Below, piece after piece: positions 1 to 6,467 of a DNA stretch of 12,779 bases. The notes below the pieces were generated by a model that had not been told where the DNA came from, did no database searches, and saw only the letters and a list, made by a program, of their open reading frames with translations. Position 1 is the stretch's first letter. Every line of letters starts with the position of its first letter. Origin of the DNA: Clostridia bacterium. GTDB lineage: Bacteria; Bacillota; Clostridia; Oscillospirales; Acutalibacteraceae. The stretch lies in NCBI GenBank assembly GCA_017534365.1, contig JAFWCS010000363.1, positions 1 through 12,779 of the forward strand, given 5' to 3'. The position numbers and the translations under genes were made by a program.

Positions 1-910
1 AGTTGAGATCGATGATGCGGCAGCGCGGAGGCATCTTTTCGGGGTTTTCCTTGAAGTATTTCAGCACTTCATAGGAGAGCGCGATGCCGCTCGCGTTGTC
101 CATCGCGCCGCGGGAAGCGTTTTCGGGATGGGGATCCGCCCACATGATGACGAAGAAGCAGAAGATGCAGCAGAGAAGCGGCACAAACAGCATCACACGG
201 TCAAGCGAAGCATAGAATAGGGCGATTGCCGGCGGCTGCAGACCGTACTGCATATACTGACTGCCGGAGAGCGCCATCTCGGCCCACCGTGCACCTAAGA
301 GCGCGCCGCCGTAAATCACGGCCTGGAAGATGGAATAGAACGCCATCACAAAGAAACTGATCGCGCCCAGGCCGACCTTGCCGTAGGTCGCGAGGATGCC
401 GAGGATCGGTTTGTCTTTGTATTTGTATGCGTGCTCGGAATGCTTCCAGTTCCAGCTTGTGTCCGTATGGCCGGAGAGGATGATCGTGTAATCATACTCG
501 CCGTCCTCCGGCTTGAGCTCACCGTAGACATTCTGGGAAACCTGCTGCTTGAAGAACATGTCGAACCAGGGCTTGTAAAGGAACACGCTGAATACCAGCC
601 AGAGGATCGTGAGCGCACCGAGCGCGGCCATGGGGAACCAGAGATACGGGATCGCCCGCGCGAAATAAGAGGCGATGCAAAGGATCACGCCGACCCAGCC
701 GGCATAGGGAATGCCGCCGATCGAGGCGCGCGGAGAGACCGCGAATTCCTCTTTCTTCGGCTCGATGCCGATGGCGCGGAGCTTGTCGCCCATATAATTC
801 GCGAACTTGCGCTCATTTTCGGAGCCGGGCAGCCGCGCGCCGATCTCCTCCGCCGCGTGACGGATGATGGCAAAGGCTTCTTTTGCGTAGCTTGCGCTGG
901 TTTCTTTCAT
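1..910 (-). CDS. M28-family zinc peptidase with integral membrane segments (5' part; 3' end off the window)
   Basis: Read on the minus strand from ATG at 910; 303 codons are visible and the frame is still open at the left edge. A GGGAGGA ribosome binding site lies at 918-924, 7 nt upstream. The N-terminal 60 residues resemble the M28 cap, with GARLPGSENERKF at about 25-37. Zinc-ligand motifs follow: GHTD at about 147-150 (His148, Asp150) and the bridging Asp in GAMDNASG (Asp271). M28 enzymes are usually aminopeptidases that release N-terminal amino acids using two zinc ions. The catalytic Glu-Glu motif should follow residue 303 and is outside the window. Hydrophobic segments occur near 70-86, 92-112, 172-205 and 227-256, so two lie between the zinc ligands, where soluble relatives have only a short loop. 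No N-terminal signal peptide is seen. The gene starts 51 bp after the DUF4474-like gene and may be read from the same promoter. Family assignment is firm; substrate is unknown. Confidence 0.85.
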   Translation of the reverse strand, partial: MKETSASYAKEAFAIIRHAAEEIGARLPGSENERKFANYMGDKLRAIGIEPKKEEFAVSPRASIGGIPYAGWVGVILCIASYFARAIPYLWFPMAALGALTILWLVFSVFLYKPWFDMFFKQQVSQNVYGELKPEDGEYDYTIILSGHTDTSWNWKHSEHAYKYKDKPILGILATYGKVGLGAISFFVMAFYSIFQAVIYGGALLGARWAEMALSGSQYMQYGLQPPAIALFYASLDRVMLFVPLLCCIFCFFVIMWADPHPENASRGAMDNASGIALSYEVLKYFKENPEKMPPRCRIIDLN

Positions 911-927
911 TTTTATATCCTCCCAAA

Positions 928-952
928 CGGCCGCTCTGAACGGCCGGTTTTT
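928..952 (-). terminator. Weak stem-loop between the DUF4474-like and M28 genes
   Basis: CGGCCG at 928-933 pairs with CGGCCG at 941-946 around a 7-nt loop. On the minus strand it is followed by only TTT before the M28 ribosome binding site; on the plus strand it is followed by TTTTT, but no plus-strand gene ends here. It could be a leaky terminator or attenuator that lowers M28 expression relative to the upstream gene. The stem is only 6 bp of a self-complementary hexamer, so chance is possible. Confidence 0.3.
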
Positions 953-961
953 CCTTGATGA

Positions 962-2197
962 TTAATAGTCGATCGCCGCCCACTCGCAGCTGACGGTCAG
1001 CCCGTCCGCAACGGCGGTGACGTCGTGGTGATATTCCCTTTTCACCGCCTGCAGGAAGGCGTCCACCATCTCCCGGTCGGGCATTTCAATCGTGAATTTC
1101 AGCGTCATGCTCTGCGCAAGATACATCGCCTTGCCCATCTTGAAGGCGTTGATCCACCAGTGCATACGCGGCCCATCCTTGAGGATCAGCTCGTCGCCGT
1201 GCCACAGCTCCATGGACATGGTCATCATTTCCTCGTCGGAGGCGCAGTTATAATACGTGCCGAAGCTGCCGGCCGGGCGGTTGTAGATGCCGACCTCGCA
1301 GCCGTTGGTGATCACGTATTTGCCCTTCCAGATCTGGATCATCCATTCCTTGCCCGCATAGTCGAATTTGAACCGGCGGGTGTTGTAGGCAAACACGATC
1401 GGCACGGTGTAGCAAAACAGGTCATAGAACAGCATGAAGCCGAATTCCCGCTGCCAGGAGTGCACGGTCGCATAGGTCATCAGATCATAGATCGAGCAGT
1501 TGAAGCCGATGTTGACCATGCCGCGGTCATCCGCGCCGTAGGCCTCGCCGGTTTCCGTATTGATGAAGATATTGGGATGCAGGATCTGCTCGCCGCCGTC
1601 GCGGTAGGTGATCTTCAGCACAACCTCCACGACGTTCGGATCCTCCGTGGGGATCGAATAGATCTCGCAGCGCTCCATGATGCTGAAGAAGACGCCGAGG
1701 AAAAAGAGGATGTTGGATTCGGCCTGTCTGCCTTCTTCCCAAAGGCGGTCCCGTTCCTCAAAGCAGCGCGCGCGGAAGGCGACGGTGTCGATCTGGAAGG
1801 TGTCCACCACCAGCTCCGCGATCTGATTCGTCTCGGGCAGGTGTGTAAGCAGCCCCTCGATATCCAGCCCGGAATTTGCGCAGATATAGGCGCAAAGCTG
1901 ACTGAGATCCTCGCTCATCGTCAGATCATAATATTCCGCAGGCGTAAACACACGCCCGGTCAGCAGGCGGCGAATGAATCCGAGCGCCCTGGTCACCCGC
2001 AGGAACTTCTCCGTTGTGATCGGCGGATAGCCTTTCTCAAGCAGCTCCTTATACTGGCCGACAGTCTGCACGCCGACGGCGTCGGCGGCGACGTAGGCCT
2101 TGCGTCTGCCTGCCGCGGAAACCGGAACGCAGAGCAGGCCGGTCACAAACAGCGTCAGGGCCAGCAGCATGGCGATCAGGCGTTTTTTGAAATGCAT
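962..2197 (-). CDS. Secreted DUF4474-like protein
   Basis: 411 aa. ATG at 2197 has GGGGGAG about 7 nt upstream. The N-terminus is a clear Sec signal peptide: MHFKKR, a long Leu-rich core, then VPVSA with likely cleavage after residue 28. No second membrane helix is obvious, so the mature protein is probably exported. The C-terminal half has an aromatic-rich pattern that I recognise as DUF4474 of Clostridia: FDYAGKEWMIQIWKGKY from about 278, then CEVGIYNRP at about 300-308, a CAS motif, and MHWWINAFKMGKA from about 345. The function of that domain is not known to me. The middle part (about 40-200) is mostly helical-looking and unassigned. The gene has its own promoter at 2243-2271 and is followed by the M28 peptidase gene in the same direction. 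The two may share an envelope or extracellular role, but this rests on adjacency alone. The domain name comes from memory of the pattern, not a search. Confidence 0.72.
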   Translation of the reverse strand: MHFKKRLIAMLLALTLFVTGLLCVPVSAAGRRKAYVAADAVGVQTVGQYKELLEKGYPPITTEKFLRVTRALGFIRRLLTGRVFTPAEYYDLTMSEDLSQLCAYICANSGLDIEGLLTHLPETNQIAELVVDTFQIDTVAFRARCFEERDRLWEEGRQAESNILFFLGVFFSIMERCEIYSIPTEDPNVVEVVLKITYRDGGEQILHPNIFINTETGEAYGADDRGMVNIGFNCSIYDLMTYATVHSWQREFGFMLFYDLFCYTVPIVFAYNTRRFKFDYAGKEWMIQIWKGKYVITNGCEVGIYNRPAGSFGTYYNCASDEEMMTMSMELWHGDELILKDGPRMHWWINAFKMGKAMYLAQSMTLKFTIEMPDREMVDAFLQAVKREYHHDVTAVADGLTVSCEWAAIDY

Positions 2198-2242
2198 GTG
2201 AACTCCCCCGTTATTTCTTTGGATTGGATAAATCTGTCTATG

Positions 2243-2271
2243 ATTATACTATGTTTCCCTGCAGAATGCAA
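2243..2271 (-). promoter_or_regulatory. Sigma-A-type promoter for the DUF4474-like gene
   Basis: On the minus strand TTGCAT (2266-2271) and a perfect TATAAT (2243-2248) are separated by exactly 17 bp. The predicted start near 2236 gives a leader of about 39 nt to the ATG at 2197. An AT-rich tract at 2281-2300 lies just upstream of the -35 box and could act as an UP element. The -35 box is a partial match. Confidence 0.65.
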
Positions 2272-2391
2272 GCCGTTCGTTCATATTTTATTAAAAATTT
2301 AGCGTGCGTCCGGATCGGAACCGTCCGCGGCGCGGCGGGATGCAGCTTGAAGGTTTTTCATAATTTTTTCACAGTTTCCGCCGTTGTTTTG

Positions 2392-2420
2392 TTGACATTG
2401 TCTATCTTTTTTGTTATTAT
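2392..2420 (+). promoter_or_regulatory. Sigma-A-type promoter of the SCP2-like / aminotransferase / transketolase operon
   Basis: A perfect TTGACA (2392-2397) and TATTAT (2415-2420) are spaced 17 bp apart. The expected start near 2427 gives a leader of about 48 nt. This promoter also rules out an upstream in-frame ATG at 2421 as the start of the first gene. No other promoter of this quality is seen further along the operon. Confidence 0.75.
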
Positions 2421-2442
2421 ATGATCGACACCATATATTTTA

Positions 2443-2455
2443 CCGTTTTTAACGG
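2443..2455 (+). promoter_or_regulatory. Small perfect inverted repeat in the operon leader, possible operator
   Basis: CCGTT (2443-2447) and AACGG (2451-2455) form a perfect inverted repeat around TTT, about 17-29 nt downstream of the predicted transcription start and just ahead of the ribosome binding site (GAGGAGG at 2461-2467). It could be a repressor half-site pair or a small mRNA hairpin. It is short enough to be chance. Confidence 0.25.
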
Positions 2456-2474
2456 GAAAAGAGGAGGATCAACC

Positions 2475-3233
2475 ATGACCGATCAAAAAACCATGGCGTA
2501 TATCAATCTTTACGCTGTGCTGGGCACGCTCGAAAACCTTTGCGAGCTTGCGCCGGAGGCAGGCACGCTGCTGAAAAACAAAAAGCCGATCTCCATCGGC
2601 TTTGACGTCAAAGGCGGCCCGAGCGCGACCATCACCTTTGCCAACGGCCGCTGCCGCATGGAGCAGGGCTGCGACAAATGCCAGGTCAAGCTGCCGTTCA
2701 GCTCCCCGGAGAAATTCAACGGCCTGATCGACGGCACCGTCACCCCCATCCCCAGCAAGGGCTTCACGCATCTGCCCTTCCTGCTCAAGCAGTTCACCCC
2801 GCTGACCGATCTGCTCAATAAGTATATGCGGCCGGATCCCGAGGATCTGAAGGATCCCGATTTCTTCCGCATCAGCACCACGCTCATGCTCTACACCATC
2901 GGCGTTGCCATCGCGCAGATCGGCAACAACGACGAGATCGGCAAATTCAGCGCGAGCAACATCGTGGACGGCAGCGTCAAGCTGGGTGTCAAGGACGGCC
3001 CCGCCGTCGAGATCCGCTGCAAGGATCATCGTCTGCTTGCGCTCAAGCACGTGCCCGAGACCTATCGCGCATCCATGATGTTCGATTCCATCGAGACCGC
3101 CCGCGCGCTGTTTGAGGGCACCGTCAACGCTCTCGAGTGCGTCGGCACCGGCAAGGTGGAAATGCGCGGCCTCGCAAGCATGCTCGACAACGTGAATCGC
3201 ATTCTCGACAGAGTTGCACTTTATCTGGCGTAA
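2475..3233 (+). CDS. SCP2-like (sterol-carrier-protein-like) protein, tandem-domain, first gene of the operon
   Basis: 252 aa. The start is ATG 2475, with GAGGAGG at 2461-2467; an in-frame ATG at 2421 sits in the promoter -10 region and is rejected. There is no signal peptide, so the protein should be cytosolic. Two halves each look like the SCP2 alpha/beta lipid-binding fold. The first has beta strands near 39-74, KLPFSSPEKFNGLIDGTVTP at about 72-91, then helices. The second has strands near 166-190, FDSIETARALFEGTVNAL at 203-220, GKVEMRGL, and a terminal helix. SCP2 domains bind lipids, sterols or acyl chains in a hydrophobic tunnel, but the fold is also used for other jobs. The last gene of the operon (6468-7271) has the same layout and similar motifs in the same order. 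The stop codon overlaps the ribosome binding site of the aminotransferase gene, which suggests coupled translation. The coding call is firm; the SCP2 assignment is from pattern only. Confidence 0.5.
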   Translation: MTDQKTMAYINLYAVLGTLENLCELAPEAGTLLKNKKPISIGFDVKGGPSATITFANGRCRMEQGCDKCQVKLPFSSPEKFNGLIDGTVTPIPSKGFTHLPFLLKQFTPLTDLLNKYMRPDPEDLKDPDFFRISTTLMLYTIGVAIAQIGNNDEIGKFSASNIVDGSVKLGVKDGPAVEIRCKDHRLLALKHVPETYRASMMFDSIETARALFEGTVNALECVGTGKVEMRGLASMLDNVNRILDRVALYLA

Positions 3234-3246
3234 GGAGGAAAGAAAA

Positions 3247-4515
3247 ATGAGTAAATCGTTTCCGCTGTATGATACCACGAAATCCAACGAATGGTATGCC
3301 CGCGCGGTAAAGGTCATCCCCGCCGGCGTTTACGGCCACCTGGGCTCCGCTGAAGGCCTGTTCATCCCCGTCAACCGCTGGCCGCGGTTCGCCGAGAAGG
3401 CAAAGGGCAGCTATTTCTGGGATGTGGACGGCAACAGATATATCGACTATATGTGCGCCTACGGCCCGAACGTGCTCGGCTACAATGATCCGGACGTTGA
3501 CGCTGCAGCGCTCGCGCAGCTCAAGCTCGGCAACTGCACCACCTCCCCCGGCAAGGTCATGGTCGAATGCGCCGAGCTGCTGACCGACACGGTCGCAAGC
3601 GCGGACTGGGCGTTCTTTGCCAAGAACGGCAACGACGCCACGCAGGGCGCCATCCTCACCGCCCGCGCCCACACCCACCGCAAAAAGCTGATCTTCTTCA
3701 AGGGCTTCTATCACGGCGTTTCCCCGATGGTCCAGAAGATCGACTATCCCGGCGTCACGCCCGAGGACGTGGCCAACAACATCTATCTGCCCTGGGACAA
3801 CATCGAGCTGTTCAAGCAGACGATCGAAGAGAACAAAGGCGAGATCGCCGCGCTGATCGCGCAGCCCTATGACCACGGCAACTTCTATGACAACAAGTAT
3901 CCGATGGAAGGCTTCTGGAAAGAGGTCCGCCGCATCTGCACCGAAAACGAGATCGTCCTGATCATCGACGACGTGCGCGCCGGCTTCCGTCTGGATCTGC
4001 AGGGCTCCGACCATTACTTCGGCTTCGAAGCGGATATCATCTGCTTCTGCAAGGCGCTGGCCAACGGTTACAATATGTCCGCCTTCTGCGGCAAGGACTT
4101 CCTGAAGGGCGCCGCCGCGGGCCTGTCCTACACCGGCTCCTACTGGATGAGCTCCGTTCCGTTCGCGGCCTGCATCGCCTGCATCAACAAGATGAAGGCG
4201 ATCGACGCGCCGAAGCTCTTCCGTGAGCTCGGCACCGAGCTGACCGAGGGCCTGAAGAAGACCGCTGCCGAGAACGGCTTCGATTTGGTCGTCTCCGGCG
4301 CGCCGGCCCTGTTCTATCTGCGCATCGCCAACGACGACAGCCTGATGCTCCATCAGGAATGGGTCGCGGAATGCGTCAACCGCGGCGCCTTCTTCGCTTC
4401 GCACCACAACCACTTCATCAATGCGTCCCTGACTCACGAGGATATCAACCTCACGCTCGAAATCGCGGACGACGCGTTCAAGACCGTCGCAAAGAACCAT
4501 CCGGAGCTGTTTTAA
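3247..4515 (+). CDS. Class III PLP-dependent aminotransferase (glutamate-1-semialdehyde-aminomutase-like)
   Basis: 422 aa. The start is ATG 3247, with AAGGAGG at 3232-3238; the in-frame ATG at 3214 lies inside the previous gene. Fold type I class III features appear in order: PAGVYGHLG (25-33), YFWDVDGNRYIDYMCAYGP (56-74), AKNGNDATQGAILTARAHT (125-143), KGFYHGV (152-158), LIIDDVRAGFRL (238-249), the PLP lysine in CKALANGYNMSA (Lys269), and YTGSYWMSSVPFAA (295-308). Asp241 should hold the PLP ring nitrogen. The usual Asp-Glu-Val is Asp-Asp-Val here. Class III enzymes move amino groups between an amine, often terminal, and a keto acid, or isomerise as aminomutases. It is probably not HemL: no haem gene is nearby and the context is a transketolase. 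It sits between the first SCP2-like gene and the split transketolase, so it may make or remove an amine on the same carbon skeleton. Family is firm; substrate is unknown. It is probably cytosolic. Confidence 0.88.
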   Translation: MSKSFPLYDTTKSNEWYARAVKVIPAGVYGHLGSAEGLFIPVNRWPRFAEKAKGSYFWDVDGNRYIDYMCAYGPNVLGYNDPDVDAAALAQLKLGNCTTSPGKVMVECAELLTDTVASADWAFFAKNGNDATQGAILTARAHTHRKKLIFFKGFYHGVSPMVQKIDYPGVTPEDVANNIYLPWDNIELFKQTIEENKGEIAALIAQPYDHGNFYDNKYPMEGFWKEVRRICTENEIVLIIDDVRAGFRLDLQGSDHYFGFEADIICFCKALANGYNMSAFCGKDFLKGAAAGLSYTGSYWMSSVPFAACIACINKMKAIDAPKLFRELGTELTEGLKKTAAENGFDLVVSGAPALFYLRIANDDSLMLHQEWVAECVNRGAFFASHHNHFINASLTHEDINLTLEIADDAFKTVAKNHPELF

Positions 4516-4555
4516 TTCCACAAATTAAATTGATTGAATAAGGAGGCACATCCCT

Positions 4556-5434
4556 ATGGCATTATCAAAGCAGGAATGGCTCGCGCTTGAGAAAAAGGCG
4601 TTTGAGCTGCGCAAGCTCTGCCTGCAGACCACGGTCTGGGCGGGCAGCGGCCACATCGGCGGCGGCATGAGCATCATGGATCTGCTCACCGTGCTCTATC
4701 ACAAGTATCTCAACATCAAAGTGGAGGATCCGCAGTGGGAAGACCGCGACCGTTTCATCCTCTCCAAGGGCCATGCGGCGATCGCCTACGCCCCCGTGCT
4801 CTGCGACAAGGGCTTCAACGATGTGGAAATGCTCAAGACCTTCAACCTCTCCGGCTCCAAGATGGGCATGCACCTGGATTCCAATAAGGTCGTCGGCGTG
4901 GACGCTTCCACCGGCTCCCTCGGCCACGGCGCTTCCATCGCCGCCGGCACGGCGCTGGCTGCACGCGTGCTCGGCAAGGACTTCCTGACCTACGTCGCCA
5001 CCGGCGACGGCGAGCTGGGTGAAGGCTCCAACTGGGAAGGCTTCATGACCATGAGCCACTACGAGCTCTCCAACTGCATCGTTTTCATCGACCGCAACCA
5101 CTGCATGATCGACGGCCCGACCGAAGAAGTGATGAAGCTCGAGCCGCTGGCGGATAAGATGACCGCCTTCGGCTTCAACACCATCGTGGTGGACGGCAAC
5201 AACATCAAAGAGCTCTGCGACGCGATCGACGTTGCGATCGAGCGTTCCAAAGAGAAATGCGCGCCGACCTGCATCCTGATGGATACCAAGAAGGGCGCCG
5301 GCATCAAGACCATGGAGGGCGACTACACCTGGCACTACGGCGCCATCGACGACGCGCTGTTTGAGAAATTCAACGCGGAGCTGGAAGAGGATTATAAAGC
5401 CCGCGTAGCGAGAGCGGAAAAGGAGGGCAAATAA
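4556..5434 (+). CDS. Transketolase-like subunit A (N-terminal, thiamine-diphosphate-binding half)
   Basis: 292 aa; ATG 4556 has AAGGAGG at 4540-4546. This is the TPP-binding half of a two-subunit transketolase; a whole transketolase is about 660 aa. Motifs in order: GSGHIGGG (30-37; His33 matches the active-site His of SGHPG), RDRFILSKGHAA (64-75), MHLDSNKVVGVDASTGSLGH (105-124; His106), the TPP/magnesium motif GDGELGEGSNWEG (150-162) with Asn181 in FIDRNH, and YTWHYGAIDD with His260 near the end. All TPP and metal ligands I can align are present, so the pair should be catalytically competent. Together with the next gene it should transfer a ketol unit, or cleave a C-C bond next to a carbonyl. 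The substrate need not be a pentose phosphate: split transketolases also occur in sulfoquinovose and apiose breakdown and as the steroid side-chain-cleaving DesAB. The last codons carry the ribosome binding site of the next gene. Confidence 0.9.
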   Translation: MALSKQEWLALEKKAFELRKLCLQTTVWAGSGHIGGGMSIMDLLTVLYHKYLNIKVEDPQWEDRDRFILSKGHAAIAYAPVLCDKGFNDVEMLKTFNLSGSKMGMHLDSNKVVGVDASTGSLGHGASIAAGTALAARVLGKDFLTYVATGDGELGEGSNWEGFMTMSHYELSNCIVFIDRNHCMIDGPTEEVMKLEPLADKMTAFGFNTIVVDGNNIKELCDAIDVAIERSKEKCAPTCILMDTKKGAGIKTMEGDYTWHYGAIDDALFEKFNAELEEDYKARVARAEKEGK

Positions 5435-5436
5435 TC

Positions 5437-6447
5437 ATGGCAGGCGGATTTGTTTATAACGCAATTGACCAGACCGAGCTTTCCACTGCGGAGATCTACG
5501 GCAAAGCGATCGCGGATATCGTTCAGAAAGACCCCAAGGTCGTTGCCGTCACCCCCGACCTTGCGAAATCGACCAAGCTCGGCGAAGTGCTGAAGGTCTG
5601 CCCCGAGCGCGTGTTCAACGTCGGCATCGCGGAGCAGGATATGTTCGGCGTCGCCGCCGGCATGGCCCGCGCCGGTCTGATCCCCTTCGCATCCGGCTTC
5701 TCGGCCTTCACCTCGATGCGCGCGTGCGATCAGCTGCACACGGACATCTGCTATCAGAACGCCAACGTGAAGATCATCGCCACCCATTCGGGCACGTCCT
5801 TCGGTCAGGCGGGCTCCACCCACCACGCGATCGTGGACCTGGCGATCACCCGCGCCATGCCGAATCTGACGGTCATCGTGCCGGCGGACGGCCTGGAGAC
5901 CGCGAACGCGGTCAACGCGGCCTACGAGAACTTCGGCCCCTACTATATCCGCATCAACCGCGGCTTCGACCGCGTGCTCTATGACAGCCAGGATTACGGC
6001 TTCGAGGTCGGCAAGGCTGTGGAAGTGCATCCCGGCACCGACATCACCGTCATCGCCTGCGGCTCCTGCGTCTTCCAGGCGCGTGAGGCGGCGAAGTTCC
6101 TTGAGAATGCCGACGGCCTGAAGGTCCGCGTGCTGAATATGCACACGATCAAGCCGATCGACCGCGACGCGATCATGAAGGCGGTCATGGACACCCGCCG
6201 CATCATCACCGTGGAGGATCACAGCATCCTCGGCGGTCTGGGCTCCGCCGTGGCGGAGGTCGTTGTGGAAGGCGGCAAGGCCTGCGCATTCCGCAAGCTC
6301 GGACATCCCGACAAGTTCGCTCCCATCGGTCTGCACGAAGACATCATGGCGGAGGTCGGCATCGACTCCAACGGCATCATCAACGCCGTGCGCGAAGTCA
6401 TGAAGATGGACTTCGAGGAAGACGACAACTGGGACGACGAATTCTAA
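5437..6447 (+). CDS. Transketolase-like subunit B (pyrimidine-binding and C-terminal half)
   Basis: 336 aa; ATG 5437 lies 2 nt after the stop of subunit A, with AGGAGGG inside that gene at 5421-5427, so the subunits are probably made in a 1:1 coupled fashion. The catalytic Glu that activates thiamine diphosphate is Glu66 in NVGIAEQ (61-67). Other motifs are ASGFSAFTSMRACDQ (85-99), ATHSGTSFGQAGSTHHAIVD (115-134), PNLTVIVPAD (142-151) and GPYYIRINRG (167-176). A C-terminal transketolase domain spans about 190-320. Aligned from memory with E. coli TktA, His117 matches His461 and Arg175 matches Arg520, but Ala125 stands where TktA has Asp469, the residue that recognises the alpha-hydroxyl of the acceptor. 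The tail is strongly acidic (FEEDDNWDDEF, 326-336), which is unusual and might be a contact surface. The length fits the C-halves of split transketolases. Confidence 0.9.
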   Translation: MAGGFVYNAIDQTELSTAEIYGKAIADIVQKDPKVVAVTPDLAKSTKLGEVLKVCPERVFNVGIAEQDMFGVAAGMARAGLIPFASGFSAFTSMRACDQLHTDICYQNANVKIIATHSGTSFGQAGSTHHAIVDLAITRAMPNLTVIVPADGLETANAVNAAYENFGPYYIRINRGFDRVLYDSQDYGFEVGKAVEVHPGTDITVIACGSCVFQAREAAKFLENADGLKVRVLNMHTIKPIDRDAIMKAVMDTRRIITVEDHSILGGLGSAVAEVVVEGGKACAFRKLGHPDKFAPIGLHEDIMAEVGIDSNGIINAVREVMKMDFEEDDNWDDEF

Positions 6448-6467
6448 TCGCGAAAGGAGCGCAACCC

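Noticed and set aside
2311..2327. Hairpin-like CGGATCGG / CCGTCCG in the divergent intergenic region
   Set aside because: It needs a bulge, has no U-tract, and follows no gene end, so it is not supported as a terminator or operator.
2421..2474. Upstream ATG start for the first SCP2-like gene
   Set aside because: ATG 2421 directly abuts the -10 box and would precede the predicted transcription start; ATG 2475 has a strong ribosome binding site.
3247..4515. Calling the aminotransferase HemL (glutamate-1-semialdehyde aminomutase)
   Set aside because: Class III similarity alone does not justify it: there are no haem genes nearby, the cofactor-site motif is altered, and the operon context is different.
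4556..6447. Naming the split transketolase DesA/DesB (steroid-17,20-desmolase)
   Set aside because: The split form and SCP2-like neighbours are suggestive, but I cannot align the real DesAB sequences here. The hydroxysteroid dehydrogenase and transporter genes that accompany desAB are absent, and an aminotransferase is present instead.
4556..6447. 1-deoxy-xylulose-5-phosphate synthase or pyruvate dehydrogenase E1 instead of transketolase
   Set aside because: The GSGHIGG, RDRFILSKGHAA and GDGELGEGSNWEG motifs and the subunit sizes fit split transketolases; DXS is a single chain of about 620 aa.
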